A DNA stretch of 64,000 nucleotides from Peromyscus leucopus. Its lineage: Eukaryota; Chordata; Mammalia; Rodentia; Cricetidae. The translations under genes were made by a program, and so were the position numbers. How positions within the stretch are numbered: position 1 is the stretch's first letter; each line of letters begins with the position of its first letter. The notes under the pieces were generated by a model. It made no database searches. It saw only the letters and a list, made by a program, of their open reading frames with translations, and was not told the origin of the DNA. Location of the stretch: the NCBI RefSeq assembly GCF_004664715.2, contig NC_051084.1, positions 64,159,334 to 64,223,333 on the forward strand, read 5' to 3'. Positions 1 to 13,234 of the stretch are shown here, in pieces.

Positions 1-154
1 CTGGGTTAAACATGTAATCTAAATGATTAAGAAATCATTTTCATATTTACAGTTTTTTAAACCATCAAATTATGCTCATTCACTAGACTGAGAAATAAGG
101 CCTTTCTCTTGGTGAACGATAACTGATTCAACATACAAGATAGGCTTAAGTGTC

Positions 155-1080
155 TATACCACTAAATCACCTTCTACCATTTCCTCCGTTTGCAAATCTG
201 TAGAGATAACCACAGTACAAATGGTATTTCTTTTTCTGTATTTTTTAGTGCATAGATGATTGCTTTTAACTATCTAGAGAAAATAAAGACCCATGGTTTT
301 GTGCATTTTGTAACTTGTTCGTTAATCTATGACCTTAACTTTTTAATAAAACCATATAAGCATAGCTCATATATTCATTTAGAAATACATATCTGAATGA
401 CTAAATCATGCCATATTGATATTTTTCTCATCTATGATGAGAGAAGACATTTTTAAAACTATAATACATCACAATAAATATCAGTCGGTGTGTAGATATG
501 TCTTCCACAGGATGATGAGACTTCCTGAGAAGGTGGCACTTGTTGACCCAAGGAAATCACTTGATCAGGGCCAGAAGTCAACCCTGCTGGCCAACACATA
601 CAACAGTTGAGGACACAGTCTTCTCAGAATCCTTCTTCCAGCTGTTTTGTGTAATCTCTGGTATACACAAATAGATTCTAACATACTATGACATTTGCAG
701 TGTTACAAAAGAATATATCACAAAGGTAATTTTGAATAGTTAAGACATTTTTCTTATACATGACTCACCCATTATCATATCCAATGTTGAGCACAAACAT
801 ATTTTCAATAATGCATATTGAATTATTGAATATCTAAGTCAAGAGGAGATGAGAAAAAAGAGGAGGGAGAAGCAGGCCAGTTTAGAAGGACAAGGAGAAA
901 GGAGGGACAAACAACAGGAAGAATGTTTGAAAAAACTCTAAAGAATCATGTTATTTGATGTTTTTTCTATAATTACATACAATACATATAAGCATGTGTG
1001 TATATACATATATACACATATACACTCATATACACATACAAACTTACATATATTTGTGTATGTATGTGTATATATATATA

Positions 1081-1138
<58 letters not shown>

Positions 1139-1733
1139 TTAATTTTGCCAGTGCGGCTAACAATACTCCCTCTAAGAGCTTTAGACTATTAACAAAAACT
1201 CTAGTACCTGACATTAGAAAGTTCTGTTGAAATTTTGTTTAGGGGAGTCCATGTGACTCTTAAAACAATATAGGCTTTGTGTTGTTGCCCCTTCATTGCA
1301 GCCCAGAAATTAAAGGTAAGTCCCTGCTTCTGAAGACACCACATACTTCAGATACAGGGCTCTGTCTCACTGACTCTCATCTGAAAGCTTCCTTCTAGAA
1401 GTTGCTGTGCAATGTGACAGTGGAGAATAGCAATCAGTAGTCCTGATCAGCTGTTATACCTATAAACCACAATAATGACAAGCACGGTAAGATAGCCTCA
1501 AAGGTTCAGTAGCGGCACTATTAACCAACAACATCTAGTTGTACTTAAAGATCCCTTAATAAGGGGTAAATTATGCTTAGTACTAGAAACCAAGCCAACT
1601 ACCCAGGGCTAGCTAGGTCATGAGTCTTAGAGGAGGTTTTACCATCATTTTACTAGACCCGTATAATTTCTACTTTGAAAAAGCACCAAATTGTTCAAAA
1701 CTGCTGTGGTATGAGTAAGGCTTATCCATGCCC
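155..1733. other. Duplicated non-repeat segment, no gene recognised (left)
   Basis: A-T rich and unassigned. It contains a 64-codon plus-strand frame at 416-610 that is also open at 46762-46956. Three of the four differences between the two are amino-acid changing, so there is no sign of protein constraint. A purine-rich stretch lies at 840-940 and a TA microsatellite follows at 1070-1134. Confidence 0.5.
1070..1134. repeat. (TA)n/(TG)n microsatellite
   Basis: TA dinucleotides interrupted by TGTGTG near 1081-1088. The right duplicate at 47340-47375 is much shorter, so the array length changed after duplication. The flanking open frames at 948-1230 are simply translated repeat. Confidence 0.9.
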
Positions 1734-2858
1734 TGCTGGGGACCAGCTTCAGCAGAGGTCAGACTGGAGAAGGGTGGATGCAGCAGGCAATACAAAAACA
1801 TTGCACCAGACAATAGTTTGAAATTTTTCTGAGGCTCTAAGAATATTTTATTTGATACTGTGCTTGGGAGGCAGTGTATAGAAGAGAATATTTGTATATC
1901 TCTATCCCAGAGCCACAGAGAATATTTTTACAGCCAACAACAATGATTACATAATTTTATATTGGCATTTCAAAAAATATATAATACATGACTATTTTTC
2001 CAATATAAATCACCACATTCTTAAAGGACATAATCATAAAATTCAATGATCACAATTCTTGGAGCAAGTAGACAAAGTTTAACTAGGCTGGGTAGGAAAG
2101 GCCTTTAATGTTTCCTCGTGGTCACTGTTGGCAGACAATTAGAATCTTAAAATTCTTAATTTATAATAAGCAAACCAAAAATTCTTATCAAATTATACTA
2201 TAATCTATTTTAAACCTATATATATATGTATGTTCTAATTTATTTATCTATATAATTTCAACAACATTCCTATCTTTCTTATTTTATAGTCTTCTAATGA
2301 TTAACTCATAATGTGAAATCATATCCTTTTTCTTGTTTCTTAGTTTTGAAATTTTTATTTTATATCTATAAAAGCACTAATATCTTCACTACAAAATAGG
2401 CAGAAAATGTTCCCAAACTTATTTGCATGTTTTTTGTACTTTCCCAATCTTGGTCTTCATCTCCATCTCCACAGTTTAGTTAGAACATACTGTTCAGCTA
2501 TCTTATCAACATTAATACTTTCAAATGCATAGGTTTTATATTATTTTTTTCAGTAAATTTTATTCATCTGATTTCCTTTTCCAGACCATCTCAGACCATC
2601 AATATTTTGAAGGCAAAAGGGAACAAGTCAGTGAATCCTAAAACCACTATACAATGATTTTATTTTTTAATTAAAAAAAACTAAAGGAGGAAGTGGGCTG
2701 TATCCACTCAACCAGAAACTGTACTTTGTCACAGTTTCTAGCAAAACAACAGTCCTACAGTCTCTTTCGCTAAGTGATGAGAACTGGAACTTTGTCACGC
2801 AGTCTCCTTAGCCACACAACAGTCATACATTCTATTCAGAAAATGGTGAATGGAGCCA
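1734..2858 (-). repeat. 3' LTR of the left provirus
   Basis: On the minus strand it begins TGGCTCC after a purine-rich tract (AAAAAAGGGGAAGATGG, 2875-2859) that serves as the polypurine tract, and it ends in ...CCCCAGCA. Homologous to 5539-6540, 47998-48650 plus 52701-53131, and 54983-55940. Confidence 0.75.
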
Positions 2859-3029
2859 CCATCTTCCCCTTTTTTATTTTTTTGTCTATCCATTTGAAAT
2901 TCCACTGACAATGTTCTGATGCCTCATGCTCGTCATTGTAAGATGACTGAAAAAAGAAACCAATAAGTAATAAAACAAAAATTATCAATCCCAAATTAAT
3001 AAAAAAAAAAATGGCTAAATAGTAGTGGA

Positions 3030-3430
3030 ACCTATATGTTCCCTAATAGCCTTAAGGGAAGAAGTTGAGACTTTTTCCACTTTGGAAGAATCAATATGAG
3101 TGTTACTTATAGCAGAAATTTTTTTTCAGGTAGATTACAAAAATCCAAAGAAAAGTTTGAGTTATCCCAAACTCCCTTAAGGTGAGCTTGAATGCTGTCC
3201 CAAGAATGTTCTGAAGCAAAAATTAAAATTCCCACACAACATTTACCTCTGCACAAAGAATGTACAACATTATTCATAACCTATAACCAGGATTAGCATA
3301 CAAATCTCCAGTATTATTAACAGGAAGTAAAATATAACACGATTGGCCTAATGTAACAAAAGCCTCATATGTTACATTAGAAGAAATACATTTGGAACCT
3401 GTCTCAACTGAACTCTGCTGACTTCCCATG
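3030..3430 (-). pseudogene. Retroviral env (transmembrane subunit) fragment, left copy
   Basis: Recognised by homology to the better preserved frame at 53527-53730 of the right copy. It is fragmented and shorter, with no usable open frame. Confined between the 3' LTR and an L1 3' tail. Confidence 0.6.
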
Positions 3431-3545
3431 GGAGACCTTGGCTTGGAGGAGATTGGATTAGTGGATGGTTAGGGAGGGACAGCTGGGTGGTAGGAAGAGG
3501 GAGGGAGGGATCTGTGGTTGGTTTGAAAAGTGAATAAAATAATTT
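3400..3545 (+). mobile_element. L1 3'-UTR tail at the gag/env junction (left)
   Basis: Shares the 'ctctgctgac..cccatgggagacct' and 'ggatctgtggttggt' blocks with the L1 3' end at 32440-32560 and with 53850-54010. Followed by a degenerate A-T tail. Its presence in both duplicates shows it entered before the duplication, at the place where pol should be. Confidence 0.65.
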
Positions 3546-4417
3546 TAATAATCATAATAATAATAAAGAAATTCAATTAGAAAGGACACAATGCTTACAA
3601 AGTATTTTAAATGACTCGCTGTTATTCTCAAAAACACACAAAGAACCAATGGATTTACTATGTAAAATTGCATAAGGAGCTCCAACACAGGCATCTCTTG
3701 ATCATTTGTATCAAACATTACTGGATAACATCTAACCAAAGGTTCCCCTGATCTGTCAGCTTCTCTAACTATAGCAGCAAAACCTACAGGCTCCTTTAAG
3801 ATTTTGGGCCTCTTTTTAGTTTTCTTTTTTGAAAAGGAGATACTGAGTTGGGCAATCATCCTTAGAACTTTTAATTTCCTCTTCCTCTCCATCACTTTCT
3901 GTTTGCAGAGACTCCTCATTCTTCTTATCTCTTTCCTCCTAGTTACTAACCTTTTTCCCTAATGGATCTTTAAAAAGAAGAGGAGCAATTGATTTATTTT
4001 GAGGAGAGTTTTCTGTAGATTTTTTACATTTAGGTAAATCCCAACTTCCATTGGAGCCAAAGCCTGATTGTTTAATGACCAATTAGTCAAAGCATTTACA
4101 GACATGCCTTGTGGCCCATAGGATTCTTACCAAAATCTAATATCTTCTCCTACTTTATCCCAATTATCAATATCTAGGGAGCTTGATCAGGAAACCAAGG
4201 ACTAAGATCATGCACAAACTGTAAAAACTCACAAACGATTGTCCTCTACTTTTATTTCTTTCTTTCTCAATTATGTTTTAAAATATCAACAAAAAGCCTC
4301 CTTTCCTTAGACTCCACCTGTCTCATTGTATAAATTTTCTTTTCATTAATAATCTCTCCTCAGCCCTATTTGATGACCAGAGGATCTTTATTAATTCTTT
4401 TGTATTACCCACTCTCA
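3546..4417 (-). pseudogene. Retroviral gag remnant (left)
   Basis: The minus-strand open piece 3919-3545 contains a gag-like GFAAIVREADRSGEPLVRCY segment, followed by nonsense sequence. The same region in the right copy carries a matrix-type domain. It is interrupted by frameshifts and by the L1 at 4434. Confidence 0.65.
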
Positions 4418-4433
4418 CCCAGCCCACTTCTTT

Positions 4434-5424
4434 TTTGTTTGTTTGTTTAATTATATATTGTTTTTTATTTTACAATACAATTTAGTTCTACATATCAGCC
4501 ACGGATTCCCTTGTTCTCGTCCCTCCTGCCCCACTCCCCTTCCCCCTAGCCCACCCCCATTCCCACCTCCTCCAGGGCAAAGCCTCCCCCAAAGATCAAC
4601 CTGGTAGACTCAGTCCAGGCAGGTCCAGTCCCCTCCTCCCAGGTGGAGCCTATCGACCCTTCATAAGCCCCAGGTTTCAAAGGGCCAACTCATGCAATGA
4701 GCACAGGACCTGGTCCCACTGCCTGGATGCCTCCCAAACAGATCAAGCCAATCAACTGTCTCACCCATTCAGAGGGGCCGATCCAGTTGGGGGCCCCTCA
4801 GCTATTGGTTCATAGTTAATGTGTTTCCATTCGTTTGGCTGGAGGCATCACGATCCCTGACTTCAATCTCTACTATAGAGCTACAGTAATAAAAACAGCT
4901 TGGTATTGGCATAAAAACCAGCATGTGGACCATGGAATCAAATTGAAGACCCTGACATTAATCTACACACCTATGAACATATAATTTTTGACAAAGAAGC
5001 CAAAAATGTACAATCAAAAAAGGAAGCATCTTCAACAAATGGTGCTGGCATAACTGGATATCAACATGTAGAAGGCTGCAAATAGATCCATATCTGTCAC
5101 CGTGCACAAAACTTAAGTCCAAGTGGATCAAGGACCTCAACATAAATCCAGCTACTCTGAACCTGCTAGAAGAGAAAGTAGGAAGTAGTCTTGAACACAT
5201 TGACATAGGAGATCACTTCCTAAATATAACACCAGTAGCACAGACACTGGGAGAAATAGTCAGTGGGACCTCTTGAAACTGAGAAGCTTTTGTAGAGCAA
5301 AAGATATGGTCAACAAGGCAAAGCGACAGCCTACAGAATGGGAAAAGGTCTTCACCAACCCCATATCTAACAGAGGACTGATATCCAGAATATATAAGAA
5401 CTCAAGAAATTAGACATCAAAATG
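4434..5424 (-). mobile_element. Twin-primed (5'-inverted) L1 insertion
   Basis: 4434-4826 is an L1 3' UTR on the minus strand starting from its poly-T. 4827-5424 is L1 ORF2 in the opposite orientation. The pair is flanked by a 16-bp target duplication, CCCAGCCCACTTCTTT (4418-4433) and CCCAGCCCACCTCTTT (5425-5440). The right duplicate has the uninterrupted site at about 54866-54890, so this insertion is younger than the duplication. Confidence 0.85.
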
Positions 5425-5520
5425 CCCAGCCCACCTCTTTGACAGGGAGTCTGCAGCACCCTTGTGGGATTCTCACTACACCAGAAACACCTTATTAATA
5501 CTTATCCTACTTCAGGTCTG

Positions 5521-5534
5521 CTGTTCAGGCACCA
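5521..5534 (-). other. Retroviral primer binding site, tRNA-Lys type (left)
   Basis: The minus strand reads TGGTGCCTGAACAG, one step from the tRNA-Lys complement TGGCGCCCGAACAG. It lies four bases beyond the LTR's terminal CA. Confidence 0.75.
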
Positions 5535-5538
5535 CTTA

Positions 5539-6540
5539 TGCTAGGGACCAGCTGTAGCAGTGATCAGGACTGGAGAAGGGTGGATAGAGCAGGTGATGTA
5601 AAGAACTTGTACTGGACAGCAGTTTGTCTGCCCCCCTAGGAATATTTTATTTGATACTGTGCTCTGGAAGGAGTGTATGGAAGAGAGTATATGTCTCTCT
5701 TTTCCCAGGACTACAGAGTTTATTTTTATATCCTACAAAAATGATTACATCAGTCTATATTTGCAATTCAAAATATCAAATACGTGACTATTTTCCCAAC
5801 ATGAACCAAAATGTCCTTAAAAAGTCATAAATATAAAATTCAGTGTTCACAGTTCCTGGAACAAGTGGACAAAGTTTAACTAGTTGGGGAAGGAGAGGCC
5901 TTTAATGTTTCCTCATGATCACTCTTGCCAGACAATTAGGATCTAAAAGGCTAATTCTTAACTTATAATAAGCAAACCAAAAAATCTTATCAAATTATAC
6001 TCTAATCTATTTCAAACCTTTATATATCCTAATTTATGTATCTATATAATTTCTGCAACATTCCTTTCTTATTTTTATAATCTTCTAATGATTAACTTCT
6101 AATGTGAAATTATATCCTTTTTCTTGATTCTTAGTTTTCAAATTTGCATTTTATATCTATAAAAGCACTAATATATTCTCTACAAAATGAGCAGAAAATG
6201 TTTCCAAACTTATTTGTGGGTTTTTTTGTTCTTTCTGATCTTGATATTCTTTGCCATCTCCATGGTCTAGTTAGGACATTCTGTTTAGCAATTTCGTCAA
6301 TATTAATACTTTCTTTTTTTGTATTTTTTCTTTCTAATATTAATACTTTCAAATGCATAGGTTTTATATTACTTTTTCAATAAATTTATTCATCTTATTT
6401 CCTTTCCCAAACCATTTTAGACCATCATTATTTTGAAGGCAGCAGGGAACAAGTCAGTGGATCTAAAACCACTATACAAATGATTTTATTTTTTAAGTAA
6501 TAAAACTAAAGAAGGAAATTGGACTGTATCCACTCAACTG
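5539..6540 (-). repeat. 5' LTR of the left provirus, U3 end missing
   Basis: Aligns with the 3' LTR up to 6540 and then stops abruptly against LTR-type B sequence. The same join occurs at 55940 in the right copy, so about the first 150 bp of U3 were lost before the duplication. Confidence 0.75.
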
Positions 6541-7460
6541 TTAATTTCAAAATACTTTACGTTGATATAGATTTAGTTTATTGACATAAATTTAAGATCA
6601 ATTTTGTTATATTGTATATTTATTTCTACTCTTGTTTATGGTATTATGTTTACATAATTTATTTAAAATTGTAATGTATAATTAAGAATTAGAGATTAAT
6701 AATTAATCACCTCTCATAATCAAACATATAATCTTGTTAGTTAAGATTTCTGGATATACAAAGAAATATTTTAATTAGGTAGCCAATTTTCAAACACTTC
6801 AAAGGCCTACAGAATATGGCATTTAAACTGTTTTAAGAATTTAGACTTTTCTGGACAGTGAGACATGTCTGTTCCTGGCAGCACCAACTACTTCCGAAGG
6901 ATGATGGGCATTGAAAAACTCATTATGAAGTTTGCTTACAATGTAGAAAAAGCTAGCTATTTGGACAAGGAACTGCTCTTGCCTGGACTGCTTGAAAAAC
7001 TGGACATGCAGGACCAATAGGAAGGTGACCACTGAACTTTGCTAAAACAAGGTGATATGGTCCTTCAGGTTCCTGCCTCACAGAAGAAACTGGCAGACAT
7101 TCTGCAGGACACAGAGAAAAACAAGGGATCAACTTTGCCATTAGGCAGAAGAGTCCTTAAAATTTCCTGCTTAACTAAAAAGTCTGCCAGACACTCTAAG
7201 ACTATAGGCTGATGATGGATGCCCCAATGTTACAAAAGAACATTGGGTGAGTGTCCAGGCAGACAGCTGCCTATCATTTCTAGCACTTTTTGGAAGTTGC
7301 TTACAATGTACTTCCTGTTTGCTTAGGTAATATTATATTATTGTGGGATCTTTGATGGAGTTGAAGACTAGATATTTATAATTATAATTTTCCTTAATTA
7401 TGATACAAGGTAAATTAGATATAAAACCTTAGACTCACAAAACTATGATGGATGATAGAA
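6541..7460 (+). mobile_element. Internal fragment of the type B LTR element
   Basis: Same sequence family as 23440-24230 (for example 'ctactcttgtttatggtattatg' and 'ggacatgcaggacc'). No LTR is visible at its right end. The open frames here are short and accidental. Confidence 0.75.
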
Positions 7461-8390
7461 TATTTTCTTTAATTAGGGACAAGTATTCTGATATGAATCA
7501 CACTTGGTCAAGACTTAGCTTAATTTGTGACTGACAATAGCTGTAGGTTGTAAAAAGTTCTGGCTACCTCTTAAAGGGATGGCTACAAGGGTTGCAAAGG
7601 AAGAAATTAAACCAATGAGAGACGTAGGAAAAGGGCAAAGAATATTTGTACTCTTTTATGTGATTAATAATATCCAGACATGGTTAGTCAGTTAACAGCC
7701 GTTTTCTGTTAATCACCTGAATCTCGGGACCTATATATAAATAGTCTACTGAGCATAAATCTTGCATAAAAAATTGGTGTAGAAAAAAAGTTCAAAGTGT
7801 ATATTGTTTCTTGATCAGAGTGAGGAGATGCCAATGGAGGAAGCTTAGGGCAACACAAGTGCTATTGATCCCTTGAAGGACTAAGATATACCAAGGCCAA
7901 CACCTTACTATCACTCTTAGTTCAATATAATTCTTCTGAAGAGTTTTGTTCTAAGAGTGCCAGGCAACTGCAATTCTACTCTATGAAAATTCTATGAGGT
8001 CAGTATTTACCTTGTCAGTGGCTAAAATGGAGAACAAGACCTCTAAGTGTCTACAGTCCACATGGCACAATAGACCCAGTTATGAAGCATATTTAGTATG
8101 TTTTTAATCATAACAATTGTACAGTTAAACAAGAAACCATCTTCTAGACTATCCACAGTTATGTGTGCCCATAAGATTAAGATGCAGTCATGAGATTACA
8201 TGTACATATAACATGGAAATGCACAATAAAAGAGGTGGTATCACGACTGTTATTGCACAAGAGGGTTAGAACAAGAAACAATTTATTAAAAGGCAGTAAT
8301 TCCATAATGCCTTGTGTGATGGTTTCCTCTAATAGAACCCTTATTTCTGATAGGTCGACCTTCTGAACTCTAGTTGTCACCTGCTATATA
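7461..8390. other. No recognisable gene; unassigned intergenic sequence
   Basis: I see no conserved frame, splice pair or clear repeat. A possible old LTR piece lies around 7690-7800 (tatataaatag near 7735 then gcataaat). Confidence 0.4.
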
Positions 8391-9245
8391 CTCTCATGGA
8401 CTTTTGTTAGCAGCAACTCTCAATACCTCCCTGTCTCCTGAAGGATTTCATGAGCTCTGACTAGTATTTCACTGTGGATCTCTGCATCTGCTTCCATCAA
8501 TTGCTGGATGAAGCCTCTCTGATGATGATTATGCTAGGCTCCAGGATGCAAGAAAAGCAGAGTATCATTATGAATCGTTTCATGGACTCTTCCACCCCCC
8601 CAACTCCCCACAGTTTTGTTTCTATCCTAGTTCTCAGGGCTATCAAGCCTCTGGTTCCTGGTCCTCCAGGCTGTGTCAGGCACGGGCTCCCTCTGGTGGC
8701 AAGAGTCTCAAGTAGGACCAGTCATTGGTTGGACACTCCCACAACTTGCAGGTCAAATTGTATGACAAATTGTAGGTCAAAGTTATTATGACTGGATTTT
8801 TGTCCCAATCCCTCTACTGGAAAGCCTTGCATGGTTACAGAAGATTTCCAGTTCAGGTTATGTATCCCTCATTACTATAGTTTTTCATAGAGTCACCATT
8901 ATAGATTCCTGGGAGTTCCTACTGTTCTAGGTTTCTACCACAGCAAATGCCCTCCATTTCCACCAATCTTTCCCAGGACTCTCTCCTTCCATTCTCCATC
9001 CTGTTCACTCCTGTTTCTATCTCCAACTGCCCCAAGTCCACCTGTGAAGTCTGTTCTATTTTCCTTCCCATAGAGATCCATGTATCCTGCCTTGAGTCTT
9101 TCTGGGTCTATAGATTGCAGCATGCTTATCCATTATTTCACAGCTCATATTCACTTATAAGTGAGTACTTAGCATTTTTTGTCTTTATGAGTCTGTGTTA
9201 TCTTACTCAGACACCTGGTAATTTTAAATATAGAATCAGTTAGTA
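8391..9245 (-). mobile_element. L1 3' region fragment
   Basis: It contains the reverse complement of the rodent L1 3' segment ('tctgcatctgcttccatcaattgctggatgaag' and '...ataagtgagta'). The open frames at 8474-8791 and 8947-9243 are on the opposite strand and are not genes. Confidence 0.75.
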
Positions 9246-10300
9246 GTGACAGGGGGAAGGACTTTTTTAGCAATGTAGATCCCACTGTCATATTGGTTAA
9301 TGATAATGTTGTTGATGGACGGCAAGTGAGGGTATGTTGTAGTCACATCCATAGTACCCACTTCTCAGAGTCCCTGAGCTGACAATATACTCTCTGTGTA
9401 ATAAGTACCTAACTTCTTATTTACTATGCGCTAAGAAATTATTTTATGTGTATGGGTGTTATGCCTGCATTTATGTCTGTGTAACATTTCATGATTATTG
9501 TCCATGAAGGTCAGAGTGGGAGTCAGATCCCCTGGGACTAGAGTTACAGGTGATTGTGAGTTTCCATGTGAGTTTGGGAAATGAACCTAGGACCTCTACA
9601 AGAGCAGCCAGTGCTCTTAACTACTGAGCTATCTCTCTATCCACAAGTATGTGCATTGTATGCTACTGGTATCAGAAGAGTGATGCTTAGAGATGCTAAA
9701 AAATACACTAACCCTCTCTTCTTTGAAGTGTTAGGATCAATCTACATTTATTTACTAAGTGACTTACTGTTCCTTTTCTGAGTTTTCATGCACCTTTCAG
9801 GAAAAGTGGAATATTTAATATGGGAAGAATCAAATAAATCTAATGTGTGGTTTGCAGTCAATTCTCCTATGGCAATTAACAAATATTGACTGTTATGAAT
9901 ATGTGCAAACTGGTGAATTTAGATGATGAACAAATATTTATTTTAAATGTATACTTATGAAAAAGAATTGTCTAAAAGGGGTCAAGGCAATATCTTAACA
10001 TGAAAAAAATTCAAGTGCATTTGTATAAAATAAAAAACAGCCTAAAATGGAGATGAAATTTTATTCATTTCCTGATGAGAACATTAATGAAAGCAAGTCC
10101 CAGGAAGGGGATTGAAGACAGGTATGGCTGGAGAATGACTATATATTTTCTATTACTGAGAGGGGCGATAGGAAAATTGTATTCTTCTAGCTCTTATAAT
10201 TTGATGCCAGCTAGAGGACATTAGAGATACCTCACTGCATCCAGCAAATCTCAAGCTTTGTTGACATAATAAATTTGATTTACAGTGGATACTCTGTTCT
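9246..10300. other. Mostly unassigned; B3-like SINE at about 9470-9640
   Basis: 9470-9640 reads as a minus-strand B3 ('aacctaggacctctacaagagcagccagtgctcttaactactgagctatctctc'). The remainder shows nothing identifiable. Confidence 0.55.
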
Positions 10301-11299
<999 letters not shown>

Positions 11300-11331
<32 letters not shown>

Positions 11332-11412
11332 GTTTTTTGAGACAGGGTTTCTCTGTGTTGCTTTGCACCTTTCCTGGAACTCACTCTGTAGCCCAGACTG
11401 GCCTCAAACTTG
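11300..11412 (-). mobile_element. Partial B1 SINE
   Basis: Poly-T followed by 'ggttttttgagacagggtttctctgtgt' and a diverged body that stops before the B1 left end, abutting an LTR. Confidence 0.8.
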
Positions 11413-11850
11413 TATGCTAATAAGTAAAGTATGCCTGGAGATCAGAGGTCATGGCTATGAACCAAAGTCAGGTGGTAGTAGCACATGTTGTTAATCTGAT
11501 CACATGGCAGTCAGAGTCTTTTTGCATTCAAGGACACAGCCAAGTGTTGTGACACAGGCCTTTAATCCCTGTACCAAATATAGAGATCTGGAGGTCTGTA
11601 TAGACAGGCAGTGATGAGGAAGTTATGTGGCTGGACTTAGAGACAATGAGAAGGCAGAACAGGAAGGCAATAAAGGCACAGGTTAGACAGGAAGAGGTTC
11701 TCTTGGGAAGCCTTGGCGAGGTGGTAAGCTAAGATTAGTTGGCTGCTATTGCTCTGATCTCTACGGCTTGCACCTCTGTACTTGGCTCTGTGTTTCTTAT
11801 TTAATAAGACTGTTTAGAAATCTGATTACACATAATATAACCTGATTAAG
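11413..11850 (+). mobile_element. SINE-containing LTR fragment
   Basis: Ends 'gtgtttcttatttaataagactgtt', as do the copies at 31670-32135 and (diverged) 36116-36604. The left end is truncated. Confidence 0.65.
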
Positions 11851-13220
11851 GTCCCCCTCCTAACACCCTCCCCCCACTTTATTCCTCCCAGTTCCCCCCT
11901 ATCTGGATCCACTTCCTTTTTGTCATTCATGGAAAACAAACACATTTCTAAAAGATAATAAGAAAAACACAGGATCCAGCACATCAAAAGTGAACAAAAC
12001 AAATGGAAGGAAAAGAGCCCACACCTTCAACAAGGTGAACCACTTCTGCTCGGCCATTCCAAGCTGACTAGATCAAATCCTCCAAAACTGTGTGCCTATA
12101 TACACCCCTCTTCCTTTTCCATTGTTTCTGATCTATGTCACGGTGAAGGGAAGTCTGGCTAGCATAATTAGTCTGTCTAATTAAAACAACTTAAAAGGTG
12201 AAAAAACACAGAAAAAGATGACCCAATGAAATTAACACAGCCAAGTGGTTTAGATTGCTACTGAAGAAAAATAAAGGTGTGGAAGAGGACTTAGGTGTTA
12301 AGCAAGAAATAAAAAAGGATATAAATATCTGAGTGTATCAATAATCTGTTTCCATATGGGAAAATTGACTTAGCCCATGCCTTAAGGGCCATGATAGGAA
12401 ACAGTTAAGTGGAGACTGTGGAAATAGAATGTACTAATGGTGAGCTACAATTTGGACTAATATGATGCCTATCTCTTGTGTGAAGTAATGGCACTCATGA
12501 AAATTATTGTGAGCAACAGTTGAAGGAGAAACATTCTTTCAGATTTAAAATCTCTGGTTATATTCTTTAAAGACCCACCCCCATAATACAATATGCAACT
12601 GTCCAGTTTAGGATATTAAAAATTTGTTAACAATCAAAAATTTAAAAAAAAACAGCAAAACCAGATTGTGATGTTTTCTAGAGGATGTAAGAACATGGAA
12701 GTTGATATCTGCTGTACAAAGAGGTACAATGCAAACACACTGCTTAGATGTGGGAGACAGTTGAGAATAGGGGGAACCCACGGCCTTAGAATTGAAACAA
12801 GAGACAACAGCAAAGAGATAACAACACATTCTAAGAGTGGGAGTCCACCACTGAAAACATCCTAGGAAGCAGTGCCAGAATGGGGGTTCTGGATCAGCAA
12901 GAGAATGAATTCCTGTGATAAAACCCCAAGGGAGAGACATGGAAACAGTATTTAGACCATCACACTTCCCAGTTCTGCCTCCAAGTGCTTTATCAGATGT
13001 ACACAGTTAAAACTGGGGAAAAACTTCCTGTTCTTTGCATCCAGATTTAGAAAAAGAAGGAGGAGGAAGAGGGAGAGGAAGAGGAGGAGGAAATCTAACA
13101 AATAAGTATTTTTGTCTCTTACACATTTTGTTGCTTTTAAAATGAAATATGCATATTTTCATTTCATAAACCAACTGTATGAATACACTTGTCATATATT
13201 ACTAATTATTGTTTGCTTTC
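11851..13220. other. No gene recognised
   Basis: Unassigned. 11870-11930 and 12090-12130 are pyrimidine-rich and L1-like. A GGA/GAA-rich run lies at 13050-13092. The overlapping frames at 12608-12940 have no recognisable product. Confidence 0.4.
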
Positions 13221-13234
13221 TCAAGTAAATTTTT

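Larger units (their letters stand above)
1734..6540 (-). mobile_element. Class II endogenous retrovirus remnant, LTR-gag-env-LTR (left copy)
   Basis: Minus-strand provirus. 5' LTR 5539-6540; tRNA-Lys-type primer binding site 5534-5521; gag matrix remnant about 4417-3546; env transmembrane remnant about 3430-3030; 3' LTR 2858-1734. No pol is present. Gag and env are separated by an L1 3' tail, 3400-3545. A twin-primed L1 interrupts the gag leader at 4434-5424. Reading frames are broken and no functional protein is possible as read. The family looks ERVK/betaretrovirus-like; mysTR of cricetids is a candidate name I cannot verify. Confidence 0.8.
155..7230. repeat. Left copy of a direct segmental duplication
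   Basis: Sequence from about 155 (cactaaatcacc...) runs in the same order and orientation as 46381-56735. Shared parts are the unique-looking 155-1733 segment, the provirus on the minus strand, and the LTR-type B segment beyond it. The difference in length is explained by lineage-specific insertions: an L1 at 4434-5424 here, and a 4-kb L1/LTR block plus a short L1 tail in the other copy. The first 150 bases of the window do not match the other copy's flank, so a breakpoint or indel lies near 155. Confidence 0.85.

Noticed and set aside
1077..1134. Regularly spaced TA runs considered as an array of functional repeats (CRISPR-like)
   Set aside because: Simple dinucleotide microsatellite in a mammalian genome; no repeat-spacer structure.
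8474..8791. 105-codon plus-strand frame
   Set aside because: Lies in antisense L1 3'-region sequence.
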